Shown here: positions 42,972 to 48,264 of the stretch, piece by piece
Position numbering within the stretch: the first letter of the stretch is position 1
How the letters are laid out: the number at the start of each line of letters is the position of its first letter
From: Flavihumibacter sp. CACIAM 22H1
GTDB lineage: Bacteria; Bacteroidota; Bacteroidia; Chitinophagales; Chitinophagaceae
DNA length: 48,264 nucleotides
Direction: 5' to 3'
Assembly: GCF_001601815.1 (NCBI RefSeq)
Contig: NZ_LUKG01000012.1
Coordinates: forward strand, 16,470 to 64,733
The notes under the pieces: model-generated
The model's input: only the letters and a program-made list of their open reading frames with translations
Databases searched by the model: none
What the model was told of the DNA's origin: nothing
Made by a program: the position numbers and the translations under genes

Positions 42972-43232
42972 ATGTTAAAAACTGTATTATTACTGTTATT
43001 GGCCTACATCGCTTATAAATTCATTGTTGGATTTGTTATTCCGGTTACCCGTGCTACCAGGTCCGTTCGTCGCCAATTCAAAGCCGCCCAGGAAGAAATG
43101 GAAGCCCGCATGCAACAACAGGGGCAATACCAGCCAAACAATTCTACCGGTTCACCCAATGCCTCGCACAGCCAGCGCCCTGCCCCGTCGAAAGGGGATT
43201 ATATTGAATTCGAGGAGGTGAGAGGGGAATAA
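42972..43232 (+). CDS. DUF4834-like small membrane protein
   Basis: 86 residues from ATG 42972 (MLKTVLLLLLAYIAYKFIVGFVIPVTRATRSVRRQFKAAQEEMEAR). One membrane segment is followed by a basic/helical stretch and a polar Gln/Asn/Ser/Pro-rich region, ending in the acidic KGDYIEFEEVRGE. The hydrophobic start, the RATRSVR helix and the terminal DYIEFEEV match small Bacteroidota proteins of the DUF4834 type, which have no known function. It is divergent from rimP. The 177 bases to the next gene on its 3' side are AT-rich, with an ATATTATT/AATAATAT inverted repeat (43240-43256). Confidence 0.75.
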   Translation: MLKTVLLLLLAYIAYKFIVGFVIPVTRATRSVRRQFKAAQEEMEARMQQQGQYQPNNSTGSPNASHSQRPAPSKGDYIEFEEVRGE

Positions 43233-43409
43233 GGGCAGGATATTATTAAATAATATTTTAATATTTTATTGGGTCATATTAGGCAGTAAGACGGGATATG
43301 CTGCTAAAATTTGTTGTGCCAACCCTCAAAACCATCTACAATAATTAAATAAAAAACAGGCCTATTGCAGGTCTGTACCTGTCTGAACCAACCAGCATCT
43401 CCTTTCCAC

Positions 43410-44027
43410 CTACCCCAACCCCAACTCCAACACAGTTTGCCCATTGGTTAAAAAAATCCCCTTCATACCCGCTTTTTCAGCTGCCTCTACATTGGTTTTG
43501 GTATCATCTATGAAAACGGTGGTCGCTGGGTTAATACCCGCATCGCTGATCAATGCCTGGAAAGCATCGATATAGGGCTTGCGCTTTCCAAGTATATGTG
43601 AGTAATAGGCTTTTTCGAAATGAAGGTCAAAGGGTTTACCAGGGAACTCGGCACTGAATTTCAACTGGAATGCTTCGTGGTGAATGCTATTGGTATTACT
43701 GAATAGAAACACCCGGTAACGATCTTCCAGTCCCCGTAACCATTCAATCCTCTCCGGCGGAAAATCCAGCAACATAGCATTCCATGCTTTCGTAATGGCT
43801 TCATCGTCTACCTGCAACTTGGTTTCCTTACGGAAATAGGAATAGAATTCCTGCTCCGAAACAACACCGGTTTCCAGCTGCTCAAACAGGGGGGAAGCTT
43901 TGTATTGCGAAAAATATTGGTGGAAATTGGTAAGTCCGATCGACTCAAAGGCTTTTTCGGTGGCTTCAAAGCTGATATTTAGCAAAACGCCGCCCAGATC
44001 CAGGATGATGGTTTCTATTTTTTCCAT
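43410..44027 (-). CDS. HAD-superfamily hydrolase (HAD-IA, YihX-like)
   Basis: 205 residues from ATG 44027 (MEKIETIILDLGGVLLNI), preferred over ATG 44045. Motif I is LDLGGV (Asp10), motif II LFSNTNSIH, motif III the Lys in LGKRKPYIDAFQ, motif IV VFIDDTKTNVEAA. A helical cap lies between motifs I and II. Enzymes of this branch dephosphorylate small phosphosugars, but the substrate cannot be fixed. It is 24 bases after the DUF1080 gene, as the last member of the sugar-related run; a sugar-phosphate substrate would fit but is inference. Confidence 0.9.
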   Translation of the reverse strand: MEKIETIILDLGGVLLNISFEATEKAFESIGLTNFHQYFSQYKASPLFEQLETGVVSEQEFYSYFRKETKLQVDDEAITKAWNAMLLDFPPERIEWLRGLEDRYRVFLFSNTNSIHHEAFQLKFSAEFPGKPFDLHFEKAYYSHILGKRKPYIDAFQALISDAGINPATTVFIDDTKTNVEAAEKAGMKGIFLTNGQTVLELGLG

Positions 44028-44051
44028 ATTACTAAGGTACGGCATCCTGGT

Positions 44052-44846
44052 TTAGCGCTTTAAGATCCGGATCGCCACCCTTCGAAAATCTATTTCCTGT
44101 CCCTCGGATTGTAATGCGATATACCCTTTTTTCAACGGCGTTCCATCCACTTTATACTTGGGATCAAAATTGGTTACAACGCCGCCGCCCACCTGGGGTT
44201 TGGAATACTGCAGCACCGTATCGCCATTGATAATATGTTTGATCAGACTATCGCCCAACACTATGGCTTCTGCGGTTACCCATTGGTCGCCATCATAGGT
44301 ATGGGAGCGGGAATCTATGCAGTGCCGGGGATCAATTTTGCCTTCATAAACTACATCTGTTCCGGGTGTACAAAGATTTCCAGTGGGGCGAGGTTTACCG
44401 TCTCCAAGGCCACCCAGAAACTGCATTTCTATGGAAATCGGCCAATCCTGGTCCTTCAGCATGGTCCGGGGATCCTGGGAATGCATCATCACACCACTGT
44501 TACGATAGGTGTAACCCGGTGCATCTTCTTTGAATTTACCGGTAAACCGATATTCCACCAGCAAGTGGTAATGTGAAAATGGACGCTTAAAGTAAAGATG
44601 TGAGAACTGGTTATTAAATGCCCCGTATTGATCATACCGCACTTTGATCAACCCGTCTTCTACCCGAAAGGTATTTCCGAAATTCACCCCCACTTCATGG
44701 TGGTTGACTTTCACGATCCAGTTTCGGATATGCTTGCCATTAAAGAGTTCAATCCATTTTTTTTCATCGCTTCCATGCTGTGAAAAAGAACAGACGAATA
44801 CCAACAAGGCAATCGGAACAATTGAAAAAAGCCGGTAACGGTTCAT
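44052..44846 (-). CDS. Secreted DUF1080 protein (3-keto-disaccharide hydrolase-like)
   Basis: 264 residues from ATG 44846 (MNRYRLFSIVPIALLVFVCSFSQ); an ATG 15 bases upstream is also possible. The mature domain has the DUF1080 pattern: WIELFNGKHIRNWIVK, FRVEDGLIKVRYDQYG, HLLVEYRFTG, RNSGVMMHSQDP, SIEMQFLGG, QWVTAEAIV, and the final GYIALQSEGQEIDFRRVAIRIL. The fold is a concanavalin-like sandwich; some members hydrolyse 3-keto-glycosides. It is 30 bases downstream of the GH3 gene in the same direction. Confidence 0.92.
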   Translation of the reverse strand: MNRYRLFSIVPIALLVFVCSFSQHGSDEKKWIELFNGKHIRNWIVKVNHHEVGVNFGNTFRVEDGLIKVRYDQYGAFNNQFSHLYFKRPFSHYHLLVEYRFTGKFKEDAPGYTYRNSGVMMHSQDPRTMLKDQDWPISIEMQFLGGLGDGKPRPTGNLCTPGTDVVYEGKIDPRHCIDSRSHTYDGDQWVTAEAIVLGDSLIKHIINGDTVLQYSKPQVGGGVVTNFDPKYKVDGTPLKKGYIALQSEGQEIDFRRVAIRILKR

Positions 44847-44876
44847 ACGGCGAAGGTACATTATTTCTGCACCGGG

Positions 44877-47165
44877 TTAGCGTAACCAGGTGAAGTTGGC
44901 CGCCGCCGCATCACGCGAATTAGTTCCTATAAATACAGTGAATTCACCTGGTTCCCAATCGTAGCGGAGTTTATTATCGTAAAATTTTAGCAGTTCGGTG
45001 GTAATTTCGAAACGTACCTCCTTTGTTTCGCCCGGCTGCAAAAGCAGTTTCTGAAACCCTTTTAATTCTTTCAGTGGCCGGGTGTTGGTAGCTACCAGAT
45101 CACGCAGGTAAAGTTGTACCACTTCTTCACCGGCATATTTCCCGCTATTGGTAACCCGAACGGATGCTACCAGTTTTTCAGCACCTTTTAACCGGGTTTT
45201 ACTCAGTTTAACCGGGCTGTAATCAAACCTGGTATAACTTAGTCCATAGCCAAACGGATAAAGCGGCGTATTGGAAACATCGAGGTAATTGGAGCGAAAT
45301 TTCTGAAATTCATCTCCTACAAGCGGACGGCCTGTGCTTTTATAGCTATGATAGATAGGAATCTGTCCTACATTCCGCGGGAAAGTGGCCGGCAGCTTAC
45401 CAGATGGGTTTACATCTCCAAACAATACGTCACTAATTGCATACCCGGCTTCCGAACCACCGAACCACACGTTTAATATGGCGGGAAGCTTTTTATCTTC
45501 TTCCACAATGGTAAGCGGCCGGCCGGTAAACAATACCATCACTACCGGTTTGCCGGTGGCCAACAGGGCATCTATCAGTTTTTTCTGGCTGTTCGGCAGG
45601 TTGAGATCCGTTCTGCTGGACGATTCGCCCGTAAATTCAGCCAGTTCTCCCAAGGCAGCTACTATCACATCCGCAGACTGGGCCAGTTTTACGGCTTCTG
45701 CAAGCAGGGTGTCGGGATGGCGGGCATCGCGCTGCCAGGGTTTGCCAAATACACTGGTACGGGCTTCCAACGCCGAATCTTCCGTTACATTAGCCCCCTT
45801 CGCGTAACCGATTTCTACCCCTGTACCAGCCACTTCCTTTAAACCGGCCAGCAGAGAGGTAGCTTTGGATACATCGGCCGATACAGACCAGGTACCTACC
45901 ATATTTTCTTTAGCGTCTGCCAGTGGACCTACCAATGCAATTTTTCCTTTCCGGGCCAGGGGTAATACTCCCTGGTTTTTCAGGAGTACAAATGAGCGTG
46001 CCGCAGTTGCGCGGGCAATGCCCCGGTGTTTGGCAGAAAAAATTTCCTGTTGTGCCCGCGCCTCGTTACAATACCGGAAAGGATCTTCAAATAGCCCGAG
46101 TTTATATTTTGCCTCCAGCACCAATCGGCAGGCACGATCAATTTCAGCCAGCGTAATTTTTCCTTCTTTCAGGGAGGCTTCCAGGGTGGTCAGAAATCCC
46201 TCCCCTACCATATCCATGTCAAGGCCGGCTTTCAGGGAAAGTGCCGATACGGCTTTCAGATCACCCAGGCCATGATCGATCATTTCATTTACTGAGGTAT
46301 AATCCGATACCACCATGCCTTTGAAGCCCCATTGTTTGCGCAGCACATCAGTAAGCAGCCATTTGTTACCACTGGCAGGAATGCCTTCCACATCATTAAA
46401 TGAGCTCATTACCGTACCTACGCCTGCATCAATAGCCGCTTTATAGGGAGGAAAATATTCATTGAACATTCTGATACGGCTCATATCAACCGAATGATAA
46501 TCCCGACCAGCTTCTGCGGCACCATATAACGCAAAATGTTTTACGCAGGCCAGCAGGGTATTATCGGCCGAAAGGTCTTTACCCTGGTAACCTCGTACCA
46601 TGGCCGCAGCAATTGCTGAACCCAAAAAGGGATCTTCTCCGGAACCTTCTGAAATTCTTCCCCAGCGGGGATCGCGAGAAATATCCACCATTGGTGAAAA
46701 GGTCCAGTTCAACCCATCTGCTGTGGCTTCCTGGGCTGCTATGCGGGCCGATTCTTCAATCCGTTGCATATCCCAGGACGCAGCCAATCCTAATGGAATG
46801 GGGAATATGGTACGATAGCCATGGATCACATCCATCCCAAAAATGATTGGAATTTTGAGCCGGCTTTGCTGAACCGCCAGTTCCTGGATACGACGGATCC
46901 GCTGCGGACTGGACACACTAAAAATTCCGCCCACTTTTCCCTGTTTAATCTTTTCCTCCACACCTGTACTAACCACCGAACCCGTAGTAGCTTCACCACC
47001 AACTACCAGGTTCAACTGGCCAATCTTTTCCTGAACCGTCATTTTTGCCATCAACCCAGTTATAAACTGGTTCATTTTCTGTTGAGCAAAAACAGGATGC
47101 TGTAGTAACAGCAATACCATTGCGGGGAATAAAACCGGGCGTAAAGCAGTAATAGCGGGTCGCAT
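44877..47165 (-). CDS. bglX: Beta-glucosidase, GH3 (BglX-like), secreted
   Basis: 762 residues with a signal peptide (ALRPVLFPAMVLLLLQHPVFAQQ). The N-terminal barrel contains IPIIFGMDVIHGYRTIFPIPLGLA, WTFSPMVDISRDPRWGRISEGSGEDPFL, CVKHFALYGAAEAGRDY and GMVVSDYTS, where Asp288 is the GH3 nucleophile. The second domain carries VALFTGRP-like and ELAEFTGESSSR segments near the expected acid/base. A C-terminal fibronectin-like domain (about 680-755) ends it. It releases terminal beta-linked glucose (or related sugars) from oligosaccharides. It lies 12 bases downstream of the SGNH gene and 30 bases upstream of DUF1080. Confidence 0.94.
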   Translation of the reverse strand: MRPAITALRPVLFPAMVLLLLQHPVFAQQKMNQFITGLMAKMTVQEKIGQLNLVVGGEATTGSVVSTGVEEKIKQGKVGGIFSVSSPQRIRRIQELAVQQSRLKIPIIFGMDVIHGYRTIFPIPLGLAASWDMQRIEESARIAAQEATADGLNWTFSPMVDISRDPRWGRISEGSGEDPFLGSAIAAAMVRGYQGKDLSADNTLLACVKHFALYGAAEAGRDYHSVDMSRIRMFNEYFPPYKAAIDAGVGTVMSSFNDVEGIPASGNKWLLTDVLRKQWGFKGMVVSDYTSVNEMIDHGLGDLKAVSALSLKAGLDMDMVGEGFLTTLEASLKEGKITLAEIDRACRLVLEAKYKLGLFEDPFRYCNEARAQQEIFSAKHRGIARATAARSFVLLKNQGVLPLARKGKIALVGPLADAKENMVGTWSVSADVSKATSLLAGLKEVAGTGVEIGYAKGANVTEDSALEARTSVFGKPWQRDARHPDTLLAEAVKLAQSADVIVAALGELAEFTGESSSRTDLNLPNSQKKLIDALLATGKPVVMVLFTGRPLTIVEEDKKLPAILNVWFGGSEAGYAISDVLFGDVNPSGKLPATFPRNVGQIPIYHSYKSTGRPLVGDEFQKFRSNYLDVSNTPLYPFGYGLSYTRFDYSPVKLSKTRLKGAEKLVASVRVTNSGKYAGEEVVQLYLRDLVATNTRPLKELKGFQKLLLQPGETKEVRFEITTELLKFYDNKLRYDWEPGEFTVFIGTNSRDAAAANFTWLR

Positions 47166-47177
47166 AGTGTTAGTTTT

Positions 47178-47915
47178 TTAGTTGCCTTTTTTTAAATACG
47201 GTCTGATTATCTTCTGCCAGATGGCATACCCTTCGGCATTCATATGCAAACTGTCTGCAGTAAATAGTTTGCCAATCGGACGACCATCCGGCCCCAGCAT
47301 AGCAGGAAACACGTCAATAAAGGAGGTCAGTTTCTGGGTGGCCAGGAAGGTCCTGATCTGTCGGTTACCTTCTATGTATTTGGGTAATAACCGGTACCGG
47401 CTAGGGCTGGGTTTCATAGCCACATAACTGATCGGCACCTTGGGTAAGCGTACCCGAATATCCCAAAACAATTGTTTGAACCGGTTTACTACCGTGGTTA
47501 CATCTACTGAATCGGACGAGGCAAAATCATTTTCGCCACAGTAAATAAGCACTTGTTTTGGTTTATACGGATAGATGATAAAATCCTGGTAACGGATCAG
47601 ATCGGGCAGGGTTGACCCCCCAAAACCACGGTTAAGAATGGTATAACCGGGGAAATAAGCCGACACATCACGCCAATAGGTAAACGAAGAACTTCCGATT
47701 AAAAGAATTGCATTGGCTGGTGGCATTTTTACACTATCTGCCGCCTTGAAATCCTGTATATCCTTATAAAAAGCTTTGCCGGAATGGAAGGACAATACAG
47801 GTGCTTTCCCTTCTTCCACCAGGGGCGGCAGCTCCTGTGCACCTACTGCCTTATTTATAAAAAGCAGTAATACAAAGGCTGCCCAACGCGTTAAATAACT
47901 GTTTACTGGTTGCAT
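47178..47915 (-). CDS. Secreted SGNH/GDSL hydrolase (probable carbohydrate esterase)
   Basis: 245 residues with a signal peptide (YLTRWAAFVLLLFINKAVGAQ). The four SGNH blocks are present: GSSSF (Ser76 of block I), NRGFGGS (block II Gly), GEND (127-130, block III Asn) and DSLHMNAEGY (Asp221, His224). The family removes acetyl or other acyl groups; the polysaccharide context suggests deacetylation of xylan or a similar glycan. It lies 13 bases after the FnIII-ending gene and 12 bases before the GH3 gene. Confidence 0.92.
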   Translation of the reverse strand: MQPVNSYLTRWAAFVLLLFINKAVGAQELPPLVEEGKAPVLSFHSGKAFYKDIQDFKAADSVKMPPANAILLIGSSSFTYWRDVSAYFPGYTILNRGFGGSTLPDLIRYQDFIIYPYKPKQVLIYCGENDFASSDSVDVTTVVNRFKQLFWDIRVRLPKVPISYVAMKPSPSRYRLLPKYIEGNRQIRTFLATQKLTSFIDVFPAMLGPDGRPIGKLFTADSLHMNAEGYAIWQKIIRPYLKKGN

Positions 47916-47928
47916 AACAGAATAAAAT

Positions 47929-48264
47929 TTAATTTACTTTTTGTACCGAAGTTTTTTCCGAAACACCATTTTCATTAACTGCTTCGATACTATAATAGTA
48001 AATTTTCTCTTTATCCATTCCTTTAAAATAGTATTCGTTTCCTTCGTGCACCATTATACAGTTGTATAATTTATCCGGATCGTCCCATAATAAATATTAT
48101 ACGCATACGCATTATCTACAGGCGACCATTTTATATAAGCACTGCGTTTGTCTTTCTCTGTCCGTAACACCAAAAATGTTTTCACCTTTTCGGGCACTGC
48201 TCCTTTTCCTTTACCAAAAACACGAAAACCTGAAAGAGCAAATTTGCCGGTTGGCATATGGATG
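47929..48264 (-). pseudogene. C-terminal end of a secreted glycosidase-like protein, FnIII domain, with apparent frameshift (partial)
   Basis: The N-terminus lies beyond the right edge. The minus-strand translation from 48263 (IHMPTGKFALSGFRVFGKGKG...) reads into AYIKWSPVDNAYAYNIYYG, then shifts frame at 48084-48086. Restoring one G gives GDDPDKLYNCIMVHEGN...YYYSIEAVNENGVSEKTSV, stop at 47929-47931. The complete sequence looks like the fibronectin-like C-terminal domain that ends many GH43-type xylosidases/arabinosidases of Bacteroidota, but the catalytic part is out of the window, so GH43 is inference. The GGG run (expected GGGG) suggests sequencing error or a recent mutation. The gene leads the glycan operon. 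Confidence 0.65.

Overview
The window looks like a piece of a Bacteroidota chromosome, most likely class Chitinophagia, family Chitinophagaceae (inference from gene content, not a computed placement). The indications are secreted proteins with Bacteroidota-style signal peptides ending in AQ, short lipoproteins, an OMP_b-brl_3-type TonB-dependent receptor, a YkuD_2-type L,D-transpeptidase, a DUF5117-type zinc protease, a DUF4834-like small protein, a long IF-2, and several copies of the Bacteroidota -7 promoter element TAnnTTTG upstream of genes. No tRNA, rRNA, CRISPR array, prophage or insertion sequence was recognised.

Layout. 1-4.4 kb: an ECF sigma factor overlapping a membrane-protein gene cut by the left edge, a divergent TonB-dependent receptor, an NTF2-like secreted protein and a thioredoxin-fold ArsC/Spx-family protein. 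4.4-8.4 kb: a 719-aa secreted protein of unknown family with a caspase/CHAT-like His...Cys motif pair, two lipoproteins (one with YD repeats) and a 66-residue secreted peptide. 8.4-16.3 kb: UvrD/PcrA helicase, a von Willebrand A protein, a GH29 alpha-L-fucosidase with C-terminal discoidin domains, a WYL-type regulator divergent from a TspO-like membrane protein, and a lipoprotein. 16.4-21.4 kb: a metzincin-type protease, a roughly 520-bp non-coding stretch with short repeats and a terminator-like hairpin, and an all-helical 519-aa protein. 21.2-28.6 kb: a set rich in cell-wall enzymes (GH25 lysozyme-like, GHL10/DigH-like, L,D-transpeptidase) mixed with a radical SAM/SPASM protein, a MarR regulator and rpoN, which overlaps a membrane-protein gene. 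28.7-31.2 kb: AI-2E-family and MATE transporters. 31.3-36.4 kb: a multi-PAS sensor kinase, a NarL-type response regulator and a SMUG2-like DNA glycosylase joined by 4-base overlaps; the kinase is split by a one-base frameshift. 36.5-43.2 kb: a SurA-like PPIase followed, reading leftwards on the minus strand, by the core rimP-nusA-infB operon upstream of it, with its own promoter and leader hairpin, and a DUF4834-like gene facing away. 43.4-48.3 kb: a minus-strand run that reads FnIII-ending protein (cut by the right edge), SGNH hydrolase, GH3 beta-glucosidase, DUF1080 protein, HAD hydrolase, consistent with degradation of a plant or algal glycan.

The two points that most deserve follow-up are the kinase/regulator/DNA-glycosylase operon and the secreted protein with the clan CD-like motif. 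Two apparent frameshifts (about 33,720 and 48,085) are each explained by loss of one base from a short homopolymer, so sequencing or assembly error should be excluded before either gene is called broken.
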